NCBI GenBank assembly: GCA_041570235.1
Contig: JBFFWN010000003.1
Span: forward strand, 1-36,388
Reading direction: 5' to 3'
Origin: SZUA-36 sp041570235
GTDB lineage: Bacteria; Pseudomonadota; Gammaproteobacteria; Xanthomonadales; SZUA-36
Length of the DNA: 36,388 nt
Shown in pieces: positions 15,966 through 23,826 of the stretch. A model generated the notes under the pieces. It saw only the letters and a program-made list of their open reading frames with translations. It had not been told where the DNA came from and made no database searches. Numbering within the stretch: the first letter of the stretch is position 1; the number at the start of each line of letters is the position of its first letter. Made by a program: the position numbers and the translations under genes.

Positions 15966-17101
15966 GGGGTATTTGCCGCCATTTGTATTTTTATTCGCTC
16001 ACTGCGTTTTGTACGATCCAGCACTTTGCCTACCAACTGGCCACAGGCCGCATCGATGTCTTCACCACGGGTTTTGCGCACCGTGGCAATCAGGCCTCCC
16101 CGCATAACGATTTCCTGGAATTCCGCGATGCGGCTTTCACTTGAGCATCGATATTGCGTACCGGGAAACGGGTTAAATGGTATCAGATTCAGCTTGCTGG
16201 GTACGGTTCTTAATAATTTTACCAGTTTTCGTGCATGTTCAGGGTGATCATTTACCCCATCGATCAATGTGTATTCAAAGGTCACGGAGCGTTTGTGTTT
16301 ATCCGAGACATAATCCCTGCATGCCTGCATCAGTTCGGCAATGGGGTATTTTTTGTTCAACGGCACCAGGCCGGTTCTTACGTCATCAACCGGAGCGTGC
16401 AATGAAACCGCCAAGGCGACGTCAATGGCTTCTCGCAGACGGTAAATGCCGGGTACCAGGCCAGCGGTACTCAAAGTGACCCGCTTGGAGGCAAAACCGA
16501 ATCCCAGGTCATGCCGCATCAGCGACAAAGCGGGGATCACGGCTTCAAAGTTGAGCAATGGTTCTCCCATGCCCATCATGACGATATTGGTAATGCGGCG
16601 CTGCCCGTGCTTCTCATGCCCCAGGGCGTTGGCGGCCAGCCAGACCTGGCCGATAATTTCGGCAGTGCCAAGGTTACGGGCAAAACCCTGTGCACCGGTC
16701 GAGCAGAAGGTGCAGTTCAAGGCACAACCCACCTGCGAGGAAACACACAGTGTGCCCCGTTTGGGTTCGGGGATGTAAACGGTCTCTACGGCGTTGCCAC
16801 CCTGGAAGCCGATCAGCCATTTGACGGTTCCGTCACTGGATCGTTGCTCCCGCAAAATCTCAGGCAGGCGTATTTCAGCAATCGATTGCAACTTTTCCCG
16901 AAGCGCCAAGCCCAAATTGGTCATGTCGGAAAAATCTGTTACCGACTGATGATAAATCCATTTCATGACCTGCTGGGCCCGAAATGGCTTTTCTCCAATG
17001 GACTCAAAAAAGGCGCGTAAACCTGCCTCGTCAAGATCAAGCAGGTTGACGCGTTTTGACACCGTATCCACGGTTAGTGGAATTTTGTTTTGCTCAGGCA
17101 C
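15962..17101 (-). CDS. rlmN: 23S rRNA/tRNA adenine-C2 methyltransferase RlmN
   Basis: RlmN is a radical SAM enzyme that methylates C2 of A2503 in 23S rRNA and of A37 in some tRNAs. I choose a GTG start at 17101-17099, which overlaps the ndk stop by 8 nt (GTGCCTGA) and gives 379 residues beginning MPEQNKIPL. With this start the iron-sulfur cysteines fall at C126, C130 and C133 and the mechanistic cysteines at C119 and C353, within one or two positions of the E. coli protein. The open frame extends 43 codons further upstream through ndk, but that part resembles nothing in the family. A MGMGEPLLN motif is also present. Confidence 0.95.
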   Translation of the reverse strand: MPEQNKIPLTVDTVSKRVNLLDLDEAGLRAFFESIGEKPFRAQQVMKWIYHQSVTDFSDMTNLGLALREKLQSIAEIRLPEILREQRSSDGTVKWLIGFQGGNAVETVYIPEPKRGTLCVSSQVGCALNCTFCSTGAQGFARNLGTAEIIGQVWLAANALGHEKHGQRRITNIVMMGMGEPLLNFEAVIPALSLMRHDLGFGFASKRVTLSTAGLVPGIYRLREAIDVALAVSLHAPVDDVRTGLVPLNKKYPIAELMQACRDYVSDKHKRSVTFEYTLIDGVNDHPEHARKLVKLLRTVPSKLNLIPFNPFPGTQYRCSSESRIAEFQEIVMRGGLIATVRKTRGEDIDAACGQLVGKVLDRTKRSERIKIQMAANTP

Positions 17102-17501
17102 CAAAAAAGTAGGCGATTTCGGTTTTGGCTGTATCCGGGCCGTCCGAACCATGCACGGCATTGGCATCGATACTTTTGGCAAAATCGGCACGAATGGTTC
17201 CCGGTTCGGCCTCGGCCGGATTGGTCGCACCCATTAACTTGCGGTTCAAAGCGATGGCGTCCTCGCCTTCCAGCGCCTGGATCATCACCGGGCCCGAGGT
17301 CATGAAATCGACCAGGTCATTAAAAAACGGGCGATCCCGGTGAACGGCGTAAAAACCTTCTGCCTGTTCGCGGCTCAGATGCTCCATTCTGGCCTCGACA
17401 ATCTTCAGTCCGGCCTTTTCAAAACGGCTATAAATCTCACCGATGACATTTTTTGCAACAGCATCGGGCTTAATAATGGATAACGTGCGTTCAACAGACA
17501 C
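17094..17501 (-). CDS. ndk: Nucleoside diphosphate kinase
   Basis: Ndk transfers the gamma phosphate between nucleoside triphosphates and diphosphates through a phosphohistidine. The protein begins MSVERTLSIIKPDAVAKN and has the active-site NAVHGSDG motif. It is 135 residues and ends AYFFGA, about six residues shorter than the usual 141-143, so the short extension after the last helix is missing. The start is GTG (17501-17499) with an AGGGAG site 7 nt upstream. It opens the eight-gene minus-strand run and its end overlaps rlmN by 8 nt. Confidence 0.97.
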   Translation of the reverse strand: MSVERTLSIIKPDAVAKNVIGEIYSRFEKAGLKIVEARMEHLSREQAEGFYAVHRDRPFFNDLVDFMTSGPVMIQALEGEDAIALNRKLMGATNPAEAEPGTIRADFAKSIDANAVHGSDGPDTAKTEIAYFFGA

Positions 17502-17544
17502 TTAAGAACTCCCTATAATTTATTGATATTTAATGATATTAAAG

Positions 17545-17573
17545 ATAATGGGTGTTTGACGTAATTTGATCAA
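17545..17573 (-). promoter_or_regulatory. Candidate sigma70 promoter of the ndk-rlmN-...-der run
   Basis: On the minus strand TTGATC (17573-17568) and CATTAT (17550-17545) are separated by 17 nt, giving a start site about 35 nt before the ndk GTG. The -35 hexamer lies inside a perfect 14-bp palindrome (17563-17576). Confidence 0.5.
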
Positions 17574-17576
17574 ATT
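17563..17576. promoter_or_regulatory. 14-bp perfect palindrome, possible operator
   Basis: AATTTGATCAAATT is its own reverse complement and sits in the divergent ndk/fadE intergenic region over the predicted ndk -35 element. Its form suits a homodimeric repressor. The regulator is not identifiable from the window. Confidence 0.4.
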
Positions 17577-17672
17577 TAACGGCTAATTTTAAGCTGCTAC
17601 GGCTCAGCTTGCAATCGACTCCGATCGATCATACGCTGTCATCACGCTCCGATGCTGCTGACAATTCGTGTA

Positions 17673-17702
17673 TTGGTTCCAAGCAACGGTTTAATCTATT
17701 AT
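17673..17702 (+). promoter_or_regulatory. Candidate sigma70 promoter of fadE
   Basis: TTGGTT at 17673-17678 and TATTAT at 17697-17702 are 18 nt apart, about 70 nt upstream of the fadE ATG. The hexamers are moderate matches to consensus. Confidence 0.35.
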
Positions 17703-17772
17703 ATTGCCCCGAGCTGAATTGATCCGTTTTACGGGTACATTCTGAAACTCTTCATTCTGACGCGAGGCAGAC

Positions 17773-20208
17773 ATGACCGCCCTATTCCTGGCTATATTCG
17801 TTTTGTCTTTACTGTTGTTGGCGTATTACCGTATACCGCTGCTCATCTCCATAGCCATCGTCGCGGGACTGACCTTCGCGTTCACAGAATTACGCCATTT
17901 CTATGAAATTCCGGCCTGGTTTCGCTGGTCTTATGGCATCGTCACCGTGACCCTGGGTGGTTTTGCCATTAAGTCGTTGCGTCGCCTGCTGATCAGCAAC
18001 CGGTTTTTCAGTGTTTTCAGAAAAGTCATGCCAAAGATGTCTTCAACCGAACGCGAGGCACTTGAAGCCGGAACGGTTTGGTGGGAAGCGGAGCTTTTCA
18101 GCGGCAAACCACGCTGGCGCAGGTTGCTCAGACAGCCGGCGCCCGGTTTAAGCGAGGCGGAAAAGGAGTTTCTCAACGGACCGGTTGAAGACCTGTGCCT
18201 GATGCTGAACGATTGGGAGATTTCCGACAAACTTCAGGATCTGCCACAAGCGGTATGGACATACATCAGGGACAAGCGTTTTTTCAGCATGATCATACCA
18301 GCCGAATACGGCGGGCTCGGGTTTTCGGCGCAGGCCAATTCGGCTGTGGTCATGAAAATAGCCAGTCGCAACGTCACCGCAGCAGTTACAGTCATGGTGC
18401 CGAACTCACTCGGCCCGGGCGAGTTGCTGTTGCATTATGGCACCGAGGAACAGAAGAATTATTATTTGCCGCGCCTGGCCAGCGGTAAGGAAATCCCCTG
18501 TTTCGCCCTCACATCTCCACTGGCTGGCTCCGACGCCGGAGCCATGCCGGACAAGGGAGTTGTCTGCAAGCAGATGTTTGAAGGCAAGGAGGTCGTCGGC
18601 CTCAGGCTCAACTGGGATAAGCGATACATCACCCTGGCGCCTGTTGCCACCCTGCTCGGGCTGGCATTCCGCGCCGTGGATCCGGATGGTTTGCTTGGTG
18701 ACAAGGTAGACCTTGGCATCACCTGCGCCCTGATACCTGCTGATACCGACGGTGTGGAAATAGGCAATCGTCACTTCCCGGTAGGGGCGGTATTCATGAA
18801 TGGCCCGACGCGCGGAAAAGATGTTTTCATTCCAATGGACTGGGTCATTGGCGGCCAGGAGCGTATTGGACAGGGCTGGCGCATGTTGATGCAAAGCCTG
18901 GCGGCTGGCCGGGCAATTTCGCTTCCATCAATGGGGGTTGCCGGCGGCAAGATGGCATCATTGTTGACCGGCGCATATTCGAGGATACGCACCCAGTTTG
19001 ATGTACCAATTGGCCATTTTGGTGGCGTTGAAGAGCCACTGTCCCGGATCGGTGGACGCACGTACCGAATGGATGCAGCACGCGTACTGACCCTGATCGC
19101 ACTGGATCAGGGTGAAAAACCGGGCGTTCTTTCCGCCATCAACAAATACCAGTTAACCGAGGGCAATCGTCAATGCATCAACGATGCAATGGATGTCCAT
19201 GGCGGTAAGGGCATTATCGAAGGACCGAATAACTATCTGGCCCACGCCTATATGGCCTTGCCAATCGCCATCACGGTGGAAGGCGCCAATATCCTGACTC
19301 GTTCATTGATCATATTTGGCCAGGGAGCCATCCGCGCCCATCCCTGTTTGCTGGACGAAATGAATGCGGTCACCGGCATGGCCAGCAGCAAGACCAGGCG
19401 GGACTTTGACAATGCCCTGTTCACACATGTCGGATTCAGCATCAGTAACATGGTTCGCAGTTTGTTACTTGGTTTGACCGCCGGCAGGATGACCCCCGCA
19501 CCGGTACGCGGGCCCCATGCACATTATTTTCGAAAACTGAGCCGCCTGAGTTCTGCCTTTGCTTTTCTGGCCGACTCGGTGCTGGTGCTTTTGGGGGGCA
19601 AATTCAAATTCAAGGAAAAGCTTTCAGGCAGGTTGGCCGACGCATTGATCCATTTATACATGGCCAGCGCTATGCTGAAGCGCTTCGAGGACGATGGTCG
19701 CCCCGAGCAGGATTTGCCACTTTTGGAATGGGGTATGGAAGACAGCCTGCAGCGTATTCAACAGGCTCTTCACGGTGTTATTTTGAACTTTCCGGTTCCA
19801 CTGCTTGGTGGCCTGGCGCGTCTGATCGTCTTCCCCTTCGGTCTTCCCCACCCGGGCCCGAATGACAATACGGTCAAGGCCGTGGCCGCAATCCTGCTAA
19901 GCGAAAACGAGAGCCGTGAACGCCTGACAGACGGTGTGTTCATCTCAGACCGGGATGATGCAACCGGTCGTGTCAGCAAGGCGTTTCACCTGGTGCTGGA
20001 AGCAGCACCAGCCGAACGGGCGATTAAAAACGCACTGAAACAATCCGTCAACTTTGAAAATTATGAAGGCCTGGTCAAACGGGCAACCGAGAGCGGCGTT
20101 ATCACCGAAGAACAGGCAACCATGGTTCGCCTTGCCCAGCAGGCTACCGCGGCGGTCATCGCAGTGGATGAATTCCCGTTTAATAAAGGCACCGAAGAAA
20201 CAGCCTGA
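17773..20208 (+). CDS. fadE: Acyl-CoA dehydrogenase FadE
   Basis: FadE carries out the first step of beta-oxidation, FAD-dependent formation of 2-enoyl-CoA. The 811-residue length matches the long E. coli enzyme (814). Two hydrophobic N-terminal segments (about residues 3-35 and 48-65) suggest membrane association. Family blocks include FRKVMPKMSSTEREALEAG, FFSMIIPAEYGGLGFSA, VPNSLGPGELLLHYG, CFALTSPLAGSDAGA, NGPTRGKDVF, MDVHGGKGII and TVEGANILTRSLIIFGQGAIR. A GAGG site lies before the ATG. It is divergent from ndk and probably functions with fadJ-fadI elsewhere in this window. Confidence 0.97.
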   Translation: MTALFLAIFVLSLLLLAYYRIPLLISIAIVAGLTFAFTELRHFYEIPAWFRWSYGIVTVTLGGFAIKSLRRLLISNRFFSVFRKVMPKMSSTEREALEAGTVWWEAELFSGKPRWRRLLRQPAPGLSEAEKEFLNGPVEDLCLMLNDWEISDKLQDLPQAVWTYIRDKRFFSMIIPAEYGGLGFSAQANSAVVMKIASRNVTAAVTVMVPNSLGPGELLLHYGTEEQKNYYLPRLASGKEIPCFALTSPLAGSDAGAMPDKGVVCKQMFEGKEVVGLRLNWDKRYITLAPVATLLGLAFRAVDPDGLLGDKVDLGITCALIPADTDGVEIGNRHFPVGAVFMNGPTRGKDVFIPMDWVIGGQERIGQGWRMLMQSLAAGRAISLPSMGVAGGKMASLLTGAYSRIRTQFDVPIGHFGGVEEPLSRIGGRTYRMDAARVLTLIALDQGEKPGVLSAINKYQLTEGNRQCINDAMDVHGGKGIIEGPNNYLAHAYMALPIAITVEGANILTRSLIIFGQGAIRAHPCLLDEMNAVTGMASSKTRRDFDNALFTHVGFSISNMVRSLLLGLTAGRMTPAPVRGPHAHYFRKLSRLSSAFAFLADSVLVLLGGKFKFKEKLSGRLADALIHLYMASAMLKRFEDDGRPEQDLPLLEWGMEDSLQRIQQALHGVILNFPVPLLGGLARLIVFPFGLPHPGPNDNTVKAVAAILLSENESRERLTDGVFISDRDDATGRVSKAFHLVLEAAPAERAIKNALKQSVNFENYEGLVKRATESGVITEEQATMVRLAQQATAAVIAVDEFPFNKGTEETA

Positions 20209-20231
20209 TTCCTGCGGTTTCGTTTGTGAGG

Positions 20232-21362
20232 CTAGTCCTGAAAGAACTGCCTGATTTCAGCTTCCGAATTCAGGCCATCCTGGTAACCCAGGTCGATCAG
20301 TTCGCTGCAATAACCCGATTCAAACAGCAGGTAGCTTGCCATACGCCAGTCACGGCCCCAGCCACCGAGGGTGCGCAGCAGTAGCTGTACACTTGGGGGG
20401 ATATCCCCGACATGCTCCCGCGTCACATAACGCAGGTCTTTACTGGGACGGATGACCAGGCTGTCAATTTCGATCAGTCCGGCATCAATGCGTCTCTCCT
20501 CCGGCACCAGCGACAGCGTTTTGTTGATACGCCGCAAACGCGCCAGGTCGGCATTTAGCCTGTCCATGAAAATGGTATCCATCAGGTAACCGCCGATTTC
20601 ACCGGCAGAAGGATATTCCATCGGTACTTCCGGCGGCAGGTCAGGTTTTTCATCCCGCGTCCCAATGATCAGGATACGTTGCGCGCCGAGGTGAATGGCC
20701 GGGCTTAGCGGCGCGACCATACGCATACCGCCATCGCCAAAGTACTCATTGCCTATGCGTTCGGCTGGAAAAATGATGGGTAATGCCGCAGATGCGAGCA
20801 GATGACTGACATTGATCAGGGTGGAAACACCCTTGCGGCGTTCACGTTGCCAATCCTCCATGCCCGCCCCGGCCTGAAAATAGCTGATGGCGCTGGCGCT
20901 GGCGTAACCGGAAGCGGTGACGGCTACCGCCCGTAACGCATCTTCATCCAGGGCGCGCTGGATGCCCTCCAGCTCAAGATTCTTTTGCAGAAAGGAGCGT
21001 AACGGCGAGTTGTCCAGAAATGCTTTTGGATTGGTTTTTATCAGCCCGCCCGATAACAGCGTGATCGCAAAACGCATTCCTGACCTGAATACCGTCCATG
21101 CATCGGTACGATAAATGCGTTCACAGTGCATGCTGCGCCAGAAATGATCAAGACGCTCGATTCCAACGTCAAACTCATGCGCATGACTGGCCAATACGGC
21201 AGCATTGATGGCCCCGGCGGATGTTCCGCAGATAACCGGATAGGGATTCCGTTGCTGGTCAAGCAATTCGCCAATAGCCTTGAGCACACCAACCTGGTAG
21301 GCCCCGCGCGCGCCACCACCCGGTAGTATCAGTGCGGTGCATTTTACTGGGGAATTGTGCAT
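20232..21362 (-). CDS. Patatin-like phospholipase family protein
   Basis: This is a predicted serine lipid acyl hydrolase with a Ser-Asp dyad. The 376 residues show the oxyanion motif PGGGARGAYQ (14-23), the nucleophile S48 in CGTSAGA, and D210 in FGDGGMRM. No signal peptide is evident, so a cytoplasmic or membrane-peripheral location is likely. It is not a secreted toxin as far as the sequence shows. It ends 23 nt from the converging fadE stop, which puts a lipid hydrolase beside a fatty acid degradation gene. That is suggestive of fatty acid release from phospholipid or acylglycerol, but the substrate is unknown. Confidence 0.9.
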   Translation of the reverse strand: MHNSPVKCTALILPGGGARGAYQVGVLKAIGELLDQQRNPYPVICGTSAGAINAAVLASHAHEFDVGIERLDHFWRSMHCERIYRTDAWTVFRSGMRFAITLLSGGLIKTNPKAFLDNSPLRSFLQKNLELEGIQRALDEDALRAVAVTASGYASASAISYFQAGAGMEDWQRERRKGVSTLINVSHLLASAALPIIFPAERIGNEYFGDGGMRMVAPLSPAIHLGAQRILIIGTRDEKPDLPPEVPMEYPSAGEIGGYLMDTIFMDRLNADLARLRRINKTLSLVPEERRIDAGLIEIDSLVIRPSKDLRYVTREHVGDIPPSVQLLLRTLGGWGRDWRMASYLLFESGYCSELIDLGYQDGLNSEAEIRQFFQD

Positions 21363-21542
21363 GGGCTGCCGGCGAAACTAGCTAAGTGGGTAAAGGCACC
21401 GTATCTTTACAGTGATTAACGTGCCCCTGATACTTGCATGAAATGAGTTTCAAATCCAGTGAAGGTATACTCAAGCGGATGAGCCTGACCCGAGCGGTCA
21501 AATGGATGATTTTTTTGAACCAGAAAGCACCAGGGGTGGGGA

Positions 21543-21878
21543 ATGAACAAACTGAGCGACAAACATTGCAAACCCTGCGAAGGCGGTGTTTGCCCATTGG
21601 ATGGAAATCAATCGATAAAGCAACTTGAAGATTTGCCTGGTTGGCAATTATGCGATGATGGTAAAAGCATCGCCCGGGAATTCACTTTTCAGGATTTTCG
21701 GGCAACCATGTCTTTTATCAACGCCATGGCCGAAATGTCTGAAACAGAAGGCCATCATCCGGATTTTTGTGCCGGTTACAATTATTGCAAAGTAAGCTAC
21801 ACCACCCATGCAATTGATGGGCTATCGGAAAACGATTTTATTTGCGCGGCCAAACTCAATGATCTTGCGGACACATGA
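21543..21878 (+). CDS. phhB: 4a-hydroxytetrahydrobiopterin dehydratase (pterin-4-alpha-carbinolamine dehydratase)
   Basis: This small enzyme dehydrates 4a-hydroxytetrahydropterin, recycling the cofactor of aromatic amino acid hydroxylases. The 111 residues show the typical N-terminal CKPCEGG motif, PGW, the active-site histidines H71-H72 in EGHHPDF and H89 in TTHAIDGLSENDFI. A GGGGTGGGG purine run just before the ATG is the ribosome binding site. No phenylalanine hydroxylase gene is in the window. The stop overlaps the moxR start by 4 nt (ATGA). Confidence 0.95.
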   Translation: MNKLSDKHCKPCEGGVCPLDGNQSIKQLEDLPGWQLCDDGKSIAREFTFQDFRATMSFINAMAEMSETEGHHPDFCAGYNYCKVSYTTHAIDGLSENDFICAAKLNDLADT

Positions 21879-22837
21879 TAATGACTGAAATAACACTTCA
21901 AAAAACCACAAACGAAGACGACAGGCGGCAACTGCTGAATGAAGCTTCAAACATGGTAAACAGGATCATCATGGGCAAGGAACACCAGGTCAAACTGGCA
22001 TTCAGCTGCCTGCTTGCGGGTGGTCACCTTTTGATAGAAGACCTTCCAGGTGTAGGAAAAACCACACTCGCCCACGCGCTTGCAAAAGTCATAGGCGTCA
22101 GCTACCAGCGCATCCAGTTTACCAGCGACCTTCTGCCTGCAGATATTCTGGGTGTTTCCATCTACCGCCGCGACCAGGAAAAGTTTGAATTCCACCCGGG
22201 CCCGATTTTTTGCGAACTGGTATTGGCTGATGAAATCAACCGCGCAACGCCAAAATCACAAAGCGCGCTGCTCGAAGCAATGGCGGAAGGCCAGGTGACC
22301 ATCGAGGGCAAAACCCATGTTTTACCCCGTCCATTTTTTGTCATCGCCACCCAAAACCCACTCGATATGGTCGGTACGTTCCCCCTGCCCGACTCTCAAC
22401 TGGACAGGTTTCTATTGAGTATCTCGCTGGGTTTCCCTGAAGCCGAGCAGGAACGTGCGCTGCTGATCGCCGAGGACCGTAAAGAAGTACTGCGAAACAC
22501 CAAACCCATTATCTGCCCGGATGACGTGCTGATGCTGAGCCGGCAGTGCCATGAGGTTCATATCAGTGAAGCCTTGCTCGACTATGTGCAGGCCCTGCTG
22601 GCGGAGACCCGCAACAACCGCTGGTTTGAAACCGGCCTGTCACCCAGGGCGGGAATCGCCATGCTATCGTGCAGCAAGGCGTTTGCGTTCCTGGAAGGCC
22701 GGGATTACGCGATCCCCGAAGACGTCAAAGCGATATTCCCGGGTCTGGCGCGTCATCGCATGACCGTGCCACATGGAATGGAGGCCTCGGTAGAGGATCA
22801 CATCACCGGTATATTGAACCAGGTGGCCATCCCCTGA
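21875..22837 (+). CDS. MoxR family AAA+ ATPase
   Basis: MoxR ATPases are chaperone-like AAA+ proteins that usually act with von Willebrand factor-type or DUF58 partners encoded next to them. The 320 residues include Walker A GVGKTT (59-64), Walker B LADEINRA (117-124), sensor 1 ATQNPLD and a PLPDSQLDRFL segment with an arginine finger. The C-terminal lid contains SPRAGIAML. The first ATG (21875) overlaps the phhB stop; a second ATG lies at 21881 and could equally serve. It is followed after 8 nt by the DUF58 gene. Confidence 0.94.
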   Translation: MIMTEITLQKTTNEDDRRQLLNEASNMVNRIIMGKEHQVKLAFSCLLAGGHLLIEDLPGVGKTTLAHALAKVIGVSYQRIQFTSDLLPADILGVSIYRRDQEKFEFHPGPIFCELVLADEINRATPKSQSALLEAMAEGQVTIEGKTHVLPRPFFVIATQNPLDMVGTFPLPDSQLDRFLLSISLGFPEAEQERALLIAEDRKEVLRNTKPIICPDDVLMLSRQCHEVHISEALLDYVQALLAETRNNRWFETGLSPRAGIAMLSCSKAFAFLEGRDYAIPEDVKAIFPGLARHRMTVPHGMEASVEDHITGILNQVAIP

Positions 22838-22845
22838 GTCGAGCG

Positions 22846-23826
22846 ATGCCGGCTGGCCTGAACAGACACTGGGCTGCCTCCATCGGGCAGTGGGTTGCCA
22901 ACAGGATCAAATTGCGTATACGCGAAAAACGCGGGCCCATGACACCGCCGTTTGAACTCGAATACCGGCATATTTTTGTGCTGCCAACGGTATTCGGATG
23001 GGGCTTTGGCCTGATGCTGATATTCATGGCGCTCGGGGGACTCAACTTTAACAACAACATGGCGCTTATCCTGGTATTCCTGCTGGGCACCATCGCCCAA
23101 TTAACGACCCTTATCGCCTATCGAAACCTGTCGGGGTTGAGAGTGGAGCGTATTTCTTCAGACCCGGTGTTTTGTGGTGAGGACGCGGTTTTTCGTATTT
23201 TTGTTTCGAATAACAACGAACGTCAAAAGTTTGCGGTGCAGGCAGCATACAGCCAGGTGCAGGACTGTAAGGATTTTGATATCAATGGCCGTGAAACCTA
23301 TTTATTAAAGTCAACCACCCACAAACGCGGGTGGTTCGAAATGCCTTCATTCAAACTGGTTACGCGCTATCCCCTGGGGCTTTTCAAGGCCTGGTCGTGG
23401 GTTTTTCCCAATAACCGCTGCCTGGTTTACCCGATGCCCGCCAAGAATGCTCCGCCCTTGCCCAAAACCGGGCGTGGTCAGTCGGGGCCGGCCATCAAGG
23501 GCGATGGCGATGATGTTTTCGGCTTGCGCAAATACCAGACTGGCGACAGTATGCAAAGGGTGGCCTGGCGGGCCAGCGCCCGTCAAGGCGAACTTTACAG
23601 CATGGAAATGGAGGCACCCCAGGAAGATGCCTGCGACCTGGACTGGCAGCGTTTGCAGGGCAGTAACGTGGAGACACGTCTGTCAATTCTGACCGCATGG
23701 GTCATCGCGGCGGATGCTGAGAACATTGCCTATAGCCTGACCCTTCCCGATGAACGCTTTGCCGCCGGCAAGGGCCCTGAACACCGTGCCAGGTGCCTCG
23801 AAAAGCTGGCACTTTTTTCATCGTGA
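22846..23826 (+). CDS. DUF58 domain-containing protein
   Basis: DUF58 proteins are standard partners of MoxR ATPases; their biochemical role is not well defined. I choose the ATG at 22846, 8 nt after the moxR stop, giving 326 residues; the open frame extends further upstream through moxR in a different frame. Two adjacent membrane segments occur near residues 45-90 (VFGWGFGLMLIFMALGGL, MALILVFLLGTIAQLTTLIA). The DUF58 core is FGLRKYQTGDSMQRVAWRAS followed by RQGELYSMEME. The stop overlaps the next gene by 4 nt (GTGA). Confidence 0.92.
   Translation: MPAGLNRHWAASIGQWVANRIKLRIREKRGPMTPPFELEYRHIFVLPTVFGWGFGLMLIFMALGGLNFNNNMALILVFLLGTIAQLTTLIAYRNLSGLRVERISSDPVFCGEDAVFRIFVSNNNERQKFAVQAAYSQVQDCKDFDINGRETYLLKSTTHKRGWFEMPSFKLVTRYPLGLFKAWSWVFPNNRCLVYPMPAKNAPPLPKTGRGQSGPAIKGDGDDVFGLRKYQTGDSMQRVAWRASARQGELYSMEMEAPQEDACDLDWQRLQGSNVETRLSILTAWVIAADAENIAYSLTLPDERFAAGKGPEHRARCLEKLALFSS

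Noticed and set aside
17102..17230. N-terminal extension of RlmN to a further upstream start
   Set aside because: The extra 43 residues lie inside ndk in another frame and shift the radical SAM cysteines away from their usual positions.
21363..21542. Possible small genes in the 180-nt gap between the patatin-like gene and phhB
   Set aside because: The open frames are short, run into neighbouring genes and have no recognisable features. A TATACT at 21466-21471 is a possible -10 for phhB but lacks a good -35.
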